NCBI GenBank assembly: GCA_016293845.1
Contig: JAEDDH010000001.1
Span: 248,001 to 312,000 of the forward strand
Length of the DNA stretch: 64,000 bases
Direction of reading: 5' to 3'
Source of the DNA: Bacteroidales bacterium
GTDB lineage: Bacteria; Bacteroidota; Bacteroidia; Bacteroidales; UBA3824
In this document: in pieces, positions 24,159-32,629 of the stretch
Position numbering within the stretch: position 1 is the first letter of the stretch
Layout: each line of letters starts with the position of its first letter
Translations under genes and position numbers: made by a program
The notes under the pieces: model-generated
The model's database searches: none
The model's input: only the letters and a program-made list of their open reading frames with translations
What the model was told of the DNA's origin: nothing

Positions 24159-24671
24159 ATGTCACTCACTATCACCAAAACCGACATTACCACAATGACC
24201 GTTGATGCCATTGTAAACGCTGCCAACACCAATTTGCTAATGGGCGGCGGAGTTTGTGGAGCAATTTTTAGAGTTGCAGGTCCCGCAAAACTTCAAGAAG
24301 CCTGCAACAGACTCGCACCTATCAATACCGGCGATGCAGTTATCACCCAAGGCTTTAACGCCAAGGCAAAATACATTATCCACACCGCAGGACCAATCTA
24401 CAACCCTGGCAACAACCAACAAGCACAGCAACTATACAACTGCTATTACAACTCGTTAAAAATAGCATTGCAAAACAACCTCAACTCCATAGCCTTTCCA
24501 CTCATTTCGGCAGGCATATACGGCTACCCGCTCAACGAAGCAATTCAAATAGCCCTCACCTCCATCAAAGATTTCCTCAGAGAAACCAACAGCGAAATAA
24601 CTGTGTATCTGACAGTTTTGAATGATAAGATATACGAGGCGATAATGAGGATGATGGAAAGTATGGCATAA
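24159..24671 (+). CDS. Macro-domain protein (YmdB-like), altered active site
   Basis: A 170-residue stand-alone macro domain. VDAIVNAANTNLLMGGGV, GDAVITQGFNAKAKYIIHT and AFPLISAGIYGYPLNEAIQI are the ADP-ribose binding loops of MacroD/YmdB-type O-acetyl-ADP-ribose deacetylases. In active members the second loop reads GGGVDGAIH; here it is GGGVCGAIF, so the catalytic Asp is Cys 33 and the following His is Phe 37. Binding residues Asn 20 and the C-terminal phosphate loop are kept. It may bind ADP-ribose without hydrolysing it, or hydrolyse by another route. It stands alone, with decayed genes upstream and a terminator right after the stop. Confidence 0.9.
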   Translation: MSLTITKTDITTMTVDAIVNAANTNLLMGGGVCGAIFRVAGPAKLQEACNRLAPINTGDAVITQGFNAKAKYIIHTAGPIYNPGNNQQAQQLYNCYYNSLKIALQNNLNSIAFPLISAGIYGYPLNEAIQIALTSIKDFLRETNSEITVYLTVLNDKIYEAIMRMMESMA

Positions 24672-24710
24672 AAAAAAGAGGGGGACTTTTTGTCTCCCTC
24701 TCTTTTTTTA
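24671..24710. terminator. Bidirectional terminator
   Basis: Arms AAAGAGGGGGAC (24675-24686) and GTCTCCCTCTTT (24692-24703) with one G-T pair, A run before and T run after. It ends both the macro gene and the convergent nitroreductase gene. Confidence 0.8.
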
Positions 24711-24718
24711 GAATTAAT

Positions 24719-25414
24719 TTACTGTATAAACTTCACCTTTCCTTCGTCTCTTGGTTTTGCATCGGGTGATTCGTCGGGATAGCCAACAGCAAGGATGTAC
24801 ACCAGACTGTAACCTTCTGAAAATCCGAGTTTTTCAATAAAGAAACGTGCTTCTTCGGTGTTGGTGAGGAAATGTACAGGTCCGCCAAGACAGCAAGTGC
24901 CAAGTCCGAGCGACTGTGCAGCCAACATCATATTTTCGCCCAAAAGACCGAGGTCGAGACCCGAATTCTGTTCGCCAGCCACGCAAATAATGTTGGGAGC
25001 ATTACGAAACATATTCTTAAATGAAGGATCCTTAGCCACTGCCTCGGCGTTGAGTTTTTTGTAAACGTCGTTTACTTGGTTGATAAGTTCCTGATTTTCA
25101 ACAATACGGATTTCCCACGGCTGCTTGTTCATACCGCTTGGAGCGTTGATGCCGCATTTGGCAATAGTTTCGAGTTTTTCGTGCTCCACGGGAATGTCTT
25201 TGTACTTGCGGATGCTACGGCGTGCCATAATAGCATTAACCACTTGGTTTTCACCGCTTTGGCACTTAGTTTCTTGTTGACAACATTCAGATTGTTTGCA
25301 ACAGCTATCACCATCGTAGCATTTGTTGTTGAAGTTGCATTTTTCGCCATTACCTGCACAGTTGCAGAGCATTAGCGCGGCAAATGCCAAGCCGCATAAA
25401 AGTGATTTTTTCAT
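24719..25414 (-). CDS. Nitroreductase-family lipoprotein with Cys-rich linker
   Basis: A 231-residue protein starting at ATG 25414 (MKKSLLCGLAFAAL); an upstream in-frame ATG would spoil the signal peptide. The lipobox ends at a Cys in LMLCNCAG. Then comes a segment of about 35 residues with many cysteines (DGDSCCKQSECCQQETKC), and then a nitroreductase domain: NAIMARRSIRKYKDIPV with the FMN-binding Arg-Arg-Ser-x-Arg, GINAPSGMNKQPWEIRIV, and QSLGLGTCCLGGP near residue 170. These enzymes use FMN and NAD(P)H to reduce nitro compounds, quinones or flavins. A lipid-anchored form outside the cytoplasm raises the question of its electron donor; the Cys linker might bind metal. Confidence 0.85.
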   Translation of the reverse strand: MKKSLLCGLAFAALMLCNCAGNGEKCNFNNKCYDGDSCCKQSECCQQETKCQSGENQVVNAIMARRSIRKYKDIPVEHEKLETIAKCGINAPSGMNKQPWEIRIVENQELINQVNDVYKKLNAEAVAKDPSFKNMFRNAPNIICVAGEQNSGLDLGLLGENMMLAAQSLGLGTCCLGGPVHFLTNTEEARFFIEKLGFSEGYSLVYILAVGYPDESPDAKPRDEGKVKFIQ

Positions 25415-25570
25415 AACAATAGTAATTAAATGTAAAAATTGTGCAAAGATATAAATAAAAGGCAATTAAGGTGATTGAATTTTTAAATAGGGGGATTTAT
25501 ATTTTTTTTGTTTTTGAGGACTGCCAACTGAGATTATTTTCATATATTTGGAACGTAAAAAATCCTACTT

Positions 25571-27013
25571 ATGAAAAGATACACATTATTATTGAGTCTG
25601 ATTTTGCTGTGCTCAATATGCTCAGAGGCTCAAACTGCCCAAAAATTCACCATCAATCTCACCGACGGCGGCAAATCGCACGTGGTATGTTTTCTTCCCG
25701 AAAAACCGTCGGGCAAAGCCATCGTAGGCGTACCCGGAGGCGGATATTCTGTACTCTCAAACACTTATGAGGGCACAGATTGGTCTGACTGGCTCAACCA
25801 AAGGGGCATTGCCTATTTTGTTGTAAACTACCGCCTTCCCAACGGTGACCGCTCTCTGCCCATCAGCGATGTTGAAAACACTTTCCGCATGGTTAGAGAT
25901 TCTGCCAAGGCGTGGAATATCAACCCTCACGATGTTGGCGTTATGGGTTTTTCGGCAGGAGGACACCTTGCATCGGTGGTTTCCACTCAATCAGAATTTG
26001 ATGTAAGACCCGATTTCACCATTTTGTTTTACCCTGTGATTTCGATGGACGAGAGGGTTTCGCACAAATGGTCGTGTATCAATTTTCTTGGCGATGAGGG
26101 ATACAAAAACCCCGAATTGGTAAGCAAATATTCTACGCAAAACTCTGTGCGCCGCCACCTTACGCCACCCGCAGTTATCATTATGGCAAGCGATGACCGA
26201 CTTGTGATGCCAGTCACCAATGGCATTCAGTACTATTCTGCTATGCGAAACCAAGGCAACGAATGTGCAATGTTTATCTATCCCACTGGCGATCACGGTT
26301 TTGGCTTCGGCCCTTGGTTTAAATACCACGACCAAATGCTCAGCGACCTTGGCAATTGGCTCTCAAACCGTCAAACACCGAAACACGGCGCTATCAAAGT
26401 GGCTTGCGTGGGCAACAGCATCACCGACGGACACGGCATCGACGTTGCCACTCAACACGGTTATCCCGCTCTGCTGCAAAATAGTTTGGGCAACGGTTAT
26501 TGGGTAAAAAATTTCGGACTCAGCGGACGCACTATGCTCAACAATGGCGACATACCTTATATGAAAGAGTTGGCCTGGCGCGATGCTTTGGCGTTTAAGC
26601 CCGATATTGTGGTTATAAAATTGGGTACCAACGATTCAAAACCGCAAAACTGGAAATACAAGGATGAGTTTAAACGCGATTTGCAGCAGATGATCTTATC
26701 GCTTCGTCCCGACCTTGCGCAACCCGCCAAAAAGAAGGGCAAAAAATCTGCTCCATTGCCAAATGCTAATCCAAAAATATATCTCTGCACGCCAATTCAC
26801 GCCCTAAAACCATCGTGGAACATCAACGACAGCATTATTTCCGACGAAATAATTCCGATGATAAAATCTACGGCGCAGGAATACGGCTTGGAAATCATCG
26901 ACCTCAACACCCTCTATGGCAGCAACCCCGCCGACTATCTCGACGACGGCATCCACCCAAACGGAGAGGGTGCTAAAAAGATGGCTGATTTGATTTTTAA
27001 GGCAATTAAATAA
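25571..27013 (+). CDS. Two-domain carbohydrate esterase (alpha/beta hydrolase + SGNH)
   Basis: A 480-residue secreted protein. Signal peptide to about residue 20. Domain 1 (about 30-265) is an alpha/beta hydrolase of the acetyl-xylan/BD-FAE type: oxyanion GVPGGGYS, nucleophile GFSAGG with Ser 128, Asp 208 or 209 in MASDDRLVMP and His 242 in GDHGFGFG. Domain 2 (about 274-480) is an SGNH/GDSL hydrolase: GNSITDGHG with Ser 283, KLGTNDSKP, and DDGIHPNGEG with the Asp-His pair. Both triads appear complete. Such fusions usually remove acetyl or feruloyl groups from xylan. It fits the GH8 and arabinose genes nearby. Confidence 0.9.
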   Translation: MKRYTLLLSLILLCSICSEAQTAQKFTINLTDGGKSHVVCFLPEKPSGKAIVGVPGGGYSVLSNTYEGTDWSDWLNQRGIAYFVVNYRLPNGDRSLPISDVENTFRMVRDSAKAWNINPHDVGVMGFSAGGHLASVVSTQSEFDVRPDFTILFYPVISMDERVSHKWSCINFLGDEGYKNPELVSKYSTQNSVRRHLTPPAVIIMASDDRLVMPVTNGIQYYSAMRNQGNECAMFIYPTGDHGFGFGPWFKYHDQMLSDLGNWLSNRQTPKHGAIKVACVGNSITDGHGIDVATQHGYPALLQNSLGNGYWVKNFGLSGRTMLNNGDIPYMKELAWRDALAFKPDIVVIKLGTNDSKPQNWKYKDEFKRDLQQMILSLRPDLAQPAKKKGKKSAPLPNANPKIYLCTPIHALKPSWNINDSIISDEIIPMIKSTAQEYGLEIIDLNTLYGSNPADYLDDGIHPNGEGAKKMADLIFKAIK

Positions 27014-27033
27014 CAGTGCATTAGCGGATTACA

Positions 27034-28017
27034 TCACTTGTGTCTGCACTTGCGCTCCGACAATGCTTTATCGTAACGTGCCTTGCGGCTTCGATTCCAA
27101 AACACGCTGAGTCCTAAGCCCGAAATGATGTGCCAAACGCCCCACCAAGCCGCCATAAACGCCATTCCACCAGTGGCGACTTCGGGGGGGAAAATTGCGG
27201 GATTGAATATTAGCATCAAAGCAAGTCCCGAATTTTGGATGCCAGTTTCGATGGTGAGTGTGCGGCGGTCGCGTTCGTTAAGGCGCATTACCCTTGCAGC
27301 AGAATTTCCGGCAAGGAATGCCAACGCATTGTGTACCAACACAATAATCAAGATGTATTTAATGTATGTTACAAAATAGTGATAGTTGGCGGCAAAGGCA
27401 ATTATCACCATCGCCATAAAAATGGCTACCGAAATTCTTTGAATTGGTTTTGCAATTTTTTGGGTAAAACGTGGAAGTTTCGACGAGCAAAGTATGCCCA
27501 ACAGCAACGGCACTCCGATAATCAAAAAGAGTGTCTTAAATACCTCGCTGATAGGAATATAGAGTTCGCGAACAAGTTCTGCCGAATTAATAAACAAATT
27601 GCCCCAAATAGAAAAATTCAAAGGTGTTATCACCACCGCCGAAACCGTGGAAATAGCAGTTAGCGACACCGAAAGTTCGATATTTCCGCGCGAAATCGAT
27701 GATATAAAATTAGATATGTTTCCGCCCGGACAGCACGCCACAAGTATGGCTCCAAGCGCAACTGTTACCGTAAGGTAACTTTTAAAAACATAAACACCAA
27801 TGAAAGTTACCAGCGGGAGTAGCACTATCTGCGACACCACGCCTGTGATAACTCCTTTGGGATTCCTAAATGCTGTTTTAAAATGTAACGGCTTAATACT
27901 CAGCGCAACACCAAACATAATAAATGCTTGAACTATGCTGAGTATCAATCCGCCGTTGTTTCCAAAATTTAGACGAACAGAATCTAACTGTTCCAACTGC
28001 AAAACCATCTGGTTCAT
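27034..28017 (-). CDS. Bile acid:sodium symporter (BASS) family transporter
   Basis: A 327-residue membrane protein with nine or ten segments. LVACCPGGNISNFISSISRG near residue 92 and TIETGIQNSGLALMLIFN near 258 are the two crossing-helix motifs of the BASS family that form the sodium sites. Members carry bile acids, pantoate, pyruvate and other organic anions; nothing in the sequence fixes the substrate. It follows a small lipoprotein gene by 6 bases on the same strand, so the two are probably one transcript. Confidence 0.88.
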   Translation of the reverse strand: MNQMVLQLEQLDSVRLNFGNNGGLILSIVQAFIMFGVALSIKPLHFKTAFRNPKGVITGVVSQIVLLPLVTFIGVYVFKSYLTVTVALGAILVACCPGGNISNFISSISRGNIELSVSLTAISTVSAVVITPLNFSIWGNLFINSAELVRELYIPISEVFKTLFLIIGVPLLLGILCSSKLPRFTQKIAKPIQRISVAIFMAMVIIAFAANYHYFVTYIKYILIIVLVHNALAFLAGNSAARVMRLNERDRRTLTIETGIQNSGLALMLIFNPAIFPPEVATGGMAFMAAWWGVWHIISGLGLSVFWNRSRKARYDKALSERKCRHK

Positions 28018-28023
28018 AAAGAG

Positions 28024-28380
28024 TTATTCGTGAAATACAAGTGCGCAAACTTCAATTGTTACATAAATATCGTTTTTGGAATCGGGGTTTTCAATGCCGA
28101 GATACCATTGAACATTTTCGAGCAGAGGTTCGTCTAATTCCACCTCCACAATGCCACTCTTGATGCCTTTGCGCGTTCCTTCGCGAAAATATTGAAAATT
28201 AAAGTTTTTATCGTTGAATTTATCTTCAAACATATAAACCTTAGTGTTTGGCAAAGGCTGTCCAAAATCACGCACATTGATCGTTATCGTAGCGGGAACA
28301 CCCACGCTGATGGTATCTTCGCAAGAGTATAACCCAAAGGTTATCAATGCGATTAGACATAAAAAGAGTTTGTTTTTCAA
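28024..28380 (-). CDS. Small lipoprotein, beta-sandwich-like
   Basis: A 118-residue lipoprotein with lipobox LYSC (Cys 20). The mature part has ATITINVRDFGQPLPNTKVY, the pattern of carboxypeptidase regulatory-like or transthyretin-type sandwiches ('V-x-D-x-x-G-x-P-L-x-x-x-x-V'). No enzyme motif. It is co-directional with, and 6 bases ahead of, the BASS transporter. Family not recognised further. Confidence 0.75.
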   Translation of the reverse strand: MKNKLFLCLIALITFGLYSCEDTISVGVPATITINVRDFGQPLPNTKVYMFEDKFNDKNFNFQYFREGTRKGIKSGIVEVELDEPLLENVQWYLGIENPDSKNDIYVTIEVCALVFHE

Positions 28381-28485
28381 AGTTTATAATAATTAGTGAT
28401 TAAAAAAATTTTCGAGTCAAATTTATGCAAATAAAATGTTATTATTTAAAAAAAATTCTTAAATTTACCCCAAAAAATCACTAAT

Positions 28486-29472
28486 ATGTTACAGAAAATA
28501 TTTAACATTGGCATCCTCGGCACAGGATGGATAGCCGGCAAAATGGCGACAACGCTCGCCAGAATGACCACCGCACGTGCCTACGCAGTGGCTTCACGCA
28601 CAACAGAAAAGGCAGAAAAATTTGCCGCACAATTCTCTATTCCAAAGGCTTACGGCAGTTACGAAGCATTAGCCGACGACCCTGAGGTAGACCTTATTTA
28701 TATAGCCACACCTCACTCGCACCATTTTGAAAACACCAAGATGTGCCTTTTGAAAAACAAACCCGTGCTATGCGAAAAGGCTTTTACCGTAAACACTCCT
28801 CAGGCTGAGGAACTAATAAGAATTGCCAACGAACGCAAGGTTTTTTTATCCGAAGCCATTTGGACTCGCTATCAACCTATGCGTCAAATGATTACCGACG
28901 TTATCAATAGCGGCGTTATTGGCAAACTTCAAATACTTTCGGCAAATTTATGTTACCCAAACATTGCCCTTCAACGTATGTACGACCCTGCTCTCGCCGG
29001 CGGCGCACTTTTAGATCTCGGGGTTTATGTGCTCAACTTTGCCGATATGTTTTTTGGCGATGATATCAAATCAATCTCTTCGCACTGCATCAAATACCCC
29101 ACAGGCGTTGATATTCAAGAATCTATCACCATTGAGTATAACGACGGACGTATTGCAGTGCTTTGGAGTTCGCAACTTGCCAAGAGCGACCGTCAGGGTA
29201 TAATTTCTGGCACCGATGGGTTCGTTATCGTAGAAAACGTCAACAATCCACAGTCGTATGCCATTTATAATCAAGATTATCAACTTGTTAAAAAGGTTGA
29301 CTGTCCGCCGCAAATCACTGGCTACGAATATCAGGTAGATTGCTGTATCCGCGCCATCAACCAAGACAAGATAGAACCCGACGAAATGCCACACGCTGAT
29401 ACACTGCGCATTATGCGTCAAATGGATGCTCTCCGCCAAGAATGGGGAGTAAAACTCTGCGACGAGGTGTAG
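28486..29472 (+). CDS. Gfo/Idh/MocA-family oxidoreductase
   Basis: A 328-residue NAD(P)-dependent dehydrogenase. The Rossmann fold starts at once, GILGTGWIAGKMATTLARM, followed by DPEVDLIYIATPHSHHF and the catalytic-lysine motif NKPVLCEKAFTVN (normally EKP). The C-terminal half (about 130-320) has the open-faced sheet with GGALLDLGVYVL. Closest kind is the dehydrogenase group acting on sugars such as D-xylose or trans-dihydrodiols. It ends one base before the convergent amidohydrolase stop. Substrate unknown. Confidence 0.9.
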   Translation: MLQKIFNIGILGTGWIAGKMATTLARMTTARAYAVASRTTEKAEKFAAQFSIPKAYGSYEALADDPEVDLIYIATPHSHHFENTKMCLLKNKPVLCEKAFTVNTPQAEELIRIANERKVFLSEAIWTRYQPMRQMITDVINSGVIGKLQILSANLCYPNIALQRMYDPALAGGALLDLGVYVLNFADMFFGDDIKSISSHCIKYPTGVDIQESITIEYNDGRIAVLWSSQLAKSDRQGIISGTDGFVIVENVNNPQSYAIYNQDYQLVKKVDCPPQITGYEYQVDCCIRAINQDKIEPDEMPHADTLRIMRQMDALRQEWGVKLCDEV

Positions 29473-30270
29473 TTACTCAATCTCTTTCAACAGCCTTACC
29501 GCATTATTGTAAAGAATATCTTCGCGCTCTTGTGCGGTGAGGCTCAATTTGTTGAAGCGTTGAAGTTCTTCCTCGTGATCCCACATAGGATAATCGCTTC
29601 CAAAAAGAAAGTTTTCGATGCCGTGCGCACGTAGCATTTCATTGGCCTTCTCGTAGGGGAGTTTCCAAAGGGTGCTCGAAGTATCAAACCAAACTTTTTT
29701 GCCAACAAGATATTCGCAAGCCTTGTCCCACTCGGTGTAACCGCCAAAATGCGCTGCAATTACAATCAAGTTGGGATGTTTTTCCAAAACGTGTAGAATG
29801 CGTTGCGGACCCGAAAAATCGTAACGGAAATCGCCCGCGTGTACCAAAACAGGCATATTCAGCGAGGCAATCACATCGTAAATAGGATCCATTTCGGGTG
29901 TATCCACTTGGAATTTCTGAAAATCGGGATGCAACTTAATTCCCTTTAAACCAAGACCTTTGATGCGTTTAAGTTCGGCTTCAAAATTCTCGTAACCAGG
30001 GTGAACAGTGCCAAAACCCACAAACTCTTGATGAGCATTGACTTCGTTGATGATATAATTGTTGATAGCCTCTACTTGATGAGCAACCGTAGCGGTGGAA
30101 TGGACGATATATTTTTCAACCCCAATTTTGCGACCACTTGCGAGAAGTCGCTCAGGTACACCGTTGTAACACATTGAAGTGTCATAAAAATCGCCTATCG
30201 TCTTGCTTGCTTTGTCGGCGATTTTTTCCGGGTAAATATGTGCGTGAAAGTCGATTATCATAATGCGCAA
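29473..30270 (-). CDS. Amidohydrolase (TIM-barrel metal-dependent hydrolase)
   Basis: A 265-residue enzyme of the amidohydrolase-2 group. IIDFHAHIYPEK holds the first two metal histidines, GIKLHPDFQKF and MPVLVHAGD the middle ligands, IAAHFGG the next His and FGSDYPMWD the final Asp near residue 228. Family members include gamma-resorcylate decarboxylase and ACMSD-like enzymes as well as lactonases, so the reaction is open. ATG 30261 would give MIIDFHAH and is an alternative start. It is convergent with the dehydrogenase; a functional link is possible but not shown. Confidence 0.88.
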   Translation of the reverse strand: MRIMIIDFHAHIYPEKIADKASKTIGDFYDTSMCYNGVPERLLASGRKIGVEKYIVHSTATVAHQVEAINNYIINEVNAHQEFVGFGTVHPGYENFEAELKRIKGLGLKGIKLHPDFQKFQVDTPEMDPIYDVIASLNMPVLVHAGDFRYDFSGPQRILHVLEKHPNLIVIAAHFGGYTEWDKACEYLVGKKVWFDTSSTLWKLPYEKANEMLRAHGIENFLFGSDYPMWDHEEELQRFNKLSLTAQEREDILYNNAVRLLKEIE

Positions 30271-30334
30271 ATATATCTATAAGGCACGACACATTTATAT
30301 AGTTAATATTTTTTTAGCGTTAATTATAATATGC

Positions 30335-30378
30335 AAAAAACGGGAAACCGCTAAATAATAATTTAACAGTTTCCCGTT
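30335..30378 (-). terminator. Hairpin terminator, minus strand
   Basis: Perfect arms AACGGGAAAC (30339-30348) and GTTTCCCGTT (30369-30378); on the minus strand the stem is followed by TTTTTT. It serves the remnant transporter just upstream on that strand. Confidence 0.7.
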
Positions 30379-30401
30379 GAAATGCGTTTAACGATGTGTT
30401 T

Positions 30402-30479
30402 CTACAATCTTTTCAAGAGGCAAGCCAAAGCAAGGATGATAAATCCGGCAAACAAGAACCAAAATGCGTAAGCCGAAAC
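30402..30479 (-). pseudogene. C-terminal membrane-segment fragment of a transporter
   Basis: The minus strand encodes VSAYAFWFLFAGFIILALAC then LLKRL and a stop at 30402-30404, followed by a terminator. It reads as the final membrane helix and end of an MFS-like or similar transporter whose remainder is gone, replaced by decayed toxin-antitoxin DNA. Confidence 0.5.
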
Positions 30480-30488
30480 AAATGGAAT

Positions 30489-30643
30489 TCATACACCTAA
30501 CACTATTTCAGGCGAAATATTTAGTTTTTGGCTCATAGTACGGGCGAGCGAAAGCGAAGGCTCTTTTTTACCGAGAATGATAGCAACTCCTCAATACGTT
30601 CAAGCGCCACTTTAAATTCCCGTTCGTTTTTTATCTGAGCCAT
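30489..30643 (-). pseudogene. higA: Antitoxin of a second higBA locus, decayed
   Basis: On the minus strand MAQIKNEREFKVALERIEEL starts well, then a frameshift and internal deletion lead to GKKEPSLSLARTMSQKLNIS and PEIVLGV, stop at 30489-30491. The first part is the usual start of the antitoxin paired with HigB-2 type toxins; the second is the end of its XRE helix-turn-helix. About half the gene is missing. Confidence 0.7.
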
Positions 30644-30647
30644 AATC

Positions 30648-30944
30648 TTATATGTTTTTAATGTCTTTTATTCGATCGTATTCTGCGTGAGTTCCAATAA
30701 AGCGGATATAGACGTATTGTGGAATAAACTGTATCACCACAACCAAACGATAGTCATTGCCTTTAATATAAAGACATAGTGCTGATTACCAACATAATCC
30801 ACTGAGTTAAAGGTGTTCTTAATATCGGCGAAACTCTGCCATTCAGCCTCTTCTGTTTTATACATCCATTCCGATAATGCACTCTTAGACTGTGGATTAT
30901 GGTCGATATAGGTTCTTAACCGCTGTTGTTGTAATAATCCTCAT
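30648..30944 (-). pseudogene. higB: HigB-2-type mRNA interferase, two frameshifts
   Basis: Three frames join on the minus strand: MRIITTTA, then LRTYIDHNPQSKSALSEWMY with EEAEWQSFADIKNTFNSVDY, then NDYRLVVVIQFIPQYVYIRF and IGTHAEYDRI. This is the order of HigB/YgjN-type toxins, with the conserved GNDYRLV and FIGTHAEYD. At least two frameshifts (near 30910 and near 30750) kill it. With the antitoxin remnant it makes a completely dead TA locus. The stretch 30945-31117 beyond it shows nothing. Confidence 0.78.
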
Positions 30945-31117
30945 AATGATGCAAAGATGAAACTTTTTTTTTCAAAAAGCAAAATATATTTTGCAGAAAA
31001 GATTATCTAAGTATTATCACATAATATAATATGCACAATTCCACAAATTCACGATTTATGCACAAAATATTATGTGTAACGATGAAGTAAAAAAACATTC
31101 GCCGAAAAAGTATAAAA

Positions 31118-31148
31118 AAAGCGGATACGCCCACAGCATCTCCGCTTT
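31118..31148 (-). terminator. Terminator of the GH8 gene
   Basis: AAAGCGGA (31118-31125) pairs with TCCGCTTT (31141-31148); on the minus strand the stem ends in a T run. Confidence 0.7.
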
Positions 31149-31169
31149 ATATCATCAAAAAAATTATTT

Positions 31170-32519
31170 CTATTTCTTCACTGGTTCGATAACTCTATAT
31201 TTTCCGCTGAGGTGCATAAATGCGAATAGGCGCAAGAGTCCGTCGTAGTAGGCGTCGAAATAGCCGTCTTCAAATGGTTCGTTTTTACTTTCCCAAAGTT
31301 CTTTTACAAACTCTATGGCGTGAGGATTGTTTGACGCAAGCGAGATGGCTGCCACTGTGCCAACAAGTCCTACCGAGTGACGAAGCGCTGTTTTGCCGCC
31401 TGCTGACATAGGACGCTCGGGGAATGTGCCGTCTACATTGTATTGGTCTTTAAAGGTTTTTACACCTTGTTTGTAGAAGAAATTTTGAATAGTGTTGGCG
31501 TATTTCTGCTGCCATTCCTTATCTTTGCAAGCCCACGAATAGTCGAGCGCAATGTTCATAGGCACGCGCCACGAATCGTACATAAAAGCCTTGCCCCATG
31601 GGAACGGACTGTCTTGAATTGTGCCATCGAAATTGCATTGATCGGGGTTGAGACCAGTTTCTTCGTTGATACATTTGTGGAGAAATGCACGGCTACTGTC
31701 GGCGCAACTCTGCCAATATTCTGAGCGACCGTCGTCAGCCCATTTTGCCCAAACCTCGTAGAATGCGGGTAAGTGGTACGACGGGTCGGTGTGGCGACTG
31801 CTGAATCCCTGAGGAACAAAGTTGATAAGCCTTGTTTCGCGGTCGATAAGGGGTGTAACCGCTTGGTTCATTTCTTGAAAAAGTTTCATTGCTTCGGGGT
31901 CGGGCTGCTGTCCGGGTTGAGGACGCATTGGCATACGCATATTGCCATCTACTTTGCCGGTTTTAGATTCCGAAAGGTTGAGAATTTTCTGAGCCTCAGC
32001 CTTATAGTTGATGCCGGTGTCGTTGCCCCAAAGGTTGTAGGCAAAAATCAGCGATGTTACAAAATAAAGTTCGCCGTCGGATGCAGGCCCCTGAGCGTTG
32101 CGTGTGCCATCGGTTTTGCAACTCCAAGCAAAATATCCTGCAAGAGGACCGTCCTGATGCTGCATATAGTGCTTAGCCCAACGCCAAAGTTTGTCAAAAA
32201 TATCCTTGCGGTTCATCTGCACAGCCACCATCATACCGTACGACATTCCCTCGGTGCGGGCGTCGTTGTTCTTAATGTCTGAGATATAAGCCATTGTGTC
32301 GTTTACCTCAAAATAAACGTGCTTATCTTTGCTAAAAAACACTTCGTTGAACACCTCGTCAACTTTCTTGTCGATTTCTTTTTGCGAATATCCGGCTTCG
32401 AGAAAAACGTTGCGGTATTTTCCTGTTTCAAAACCGCCTTTGGTAAAGGGCTTTTTCAATTGCCCGAAACTCATTGTAGCAGCCATAGTTAGCGACATTG
32501 CAATTATCAGTTTCTTCAT
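31170..32519 (-). CDS. GH8 enzyme, reducing-end xylanase-like
   Basis: A 449-residue secreted glycoside hydrolase. Signal peptide to about residue 19, then a family 8 (alpha/alpha)6 barrel. NDARTEGMSYGMMVAVQ holds the general acid Glu 90, and the ASDGELYFVTSLIFA segment the conserved Asp; FDAYYDGLLRLFAFMHLSG closes the barrel. Length and the DARTEGMSYGM sequence point to the subgroup of reducing-end xylose-releasing exo-oligoxylanases, which trim xylo-oligosaccharides, more than to GH8 cellulases. A Pro/Gln/Met-rich insert at about 195-215 (PMRPQPGQQPDP) is probably a surface loop. It complements the GH9, esterase and arabinose genes. Confidence 0.9.
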   Translation of the reverse strand: MKKLIIAMSLTMAATMSFGQLKKPFTKGGFETGKYRNVFLEAGYSQKEIDKKVDEVFNEVFFSKDKHVYFEVNDTMAYISDIKNNDARTEGMSYGMMVAVQMNRKDIFDKLWRWAKHYMQHQDGPLAGYFAWSCKTDGTRNAQGPASDGELYFVTSLIFAYNLWGNDTGINYKAEAQKILNLSESKTGKVDGNMRMPMRPQPGQQPDPEAMKLFQEMNQAVTPLIDRETRLINFVPQGFSSRHTDPSYHLPAFYEVWAKWADDGRSEYWQSCADSSRAFLHKCINEETGLNPDQCNFDGTIQDSPFPWGKAFMYDSWRVPMNIALDYSWACKDKEWQQKYANTIQNFFYKQGVKTFKDQYNVDGTFPERPMSAGGKTALRHSVGLVGTVAAISLASNNPHAIEFVKELWESKNEPFEDGYFDAYYDGLLRLFAFMHLSGKYRVIEPVKK

Positions 32520-32596
32520 GTTTTGGTAATGTTTTTAATGTGTAAATAATTGTTTTCGTTGTTTAGACTTTGTATTATATCAATGGTTTAAATAAC

Positions 32597-32623
32597 AACA
32601 ACGAATTAATTTAATTCGTTGTT
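32597..32623 (-). terminator. Perfect 13-bp hairpin after the DUF2135-like gene
   Basis: AACAACGAATTAA (32597-32609) and TTAATTCGTTGTT (32611-32623) are exact inverted repeats with a one-base centre, placed 6 bases after the minus-strand stop. No clear T run, so it may be a terminator or an operator. Confidence 0.5.
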
Positions 32624-32629
32624 AAACAA

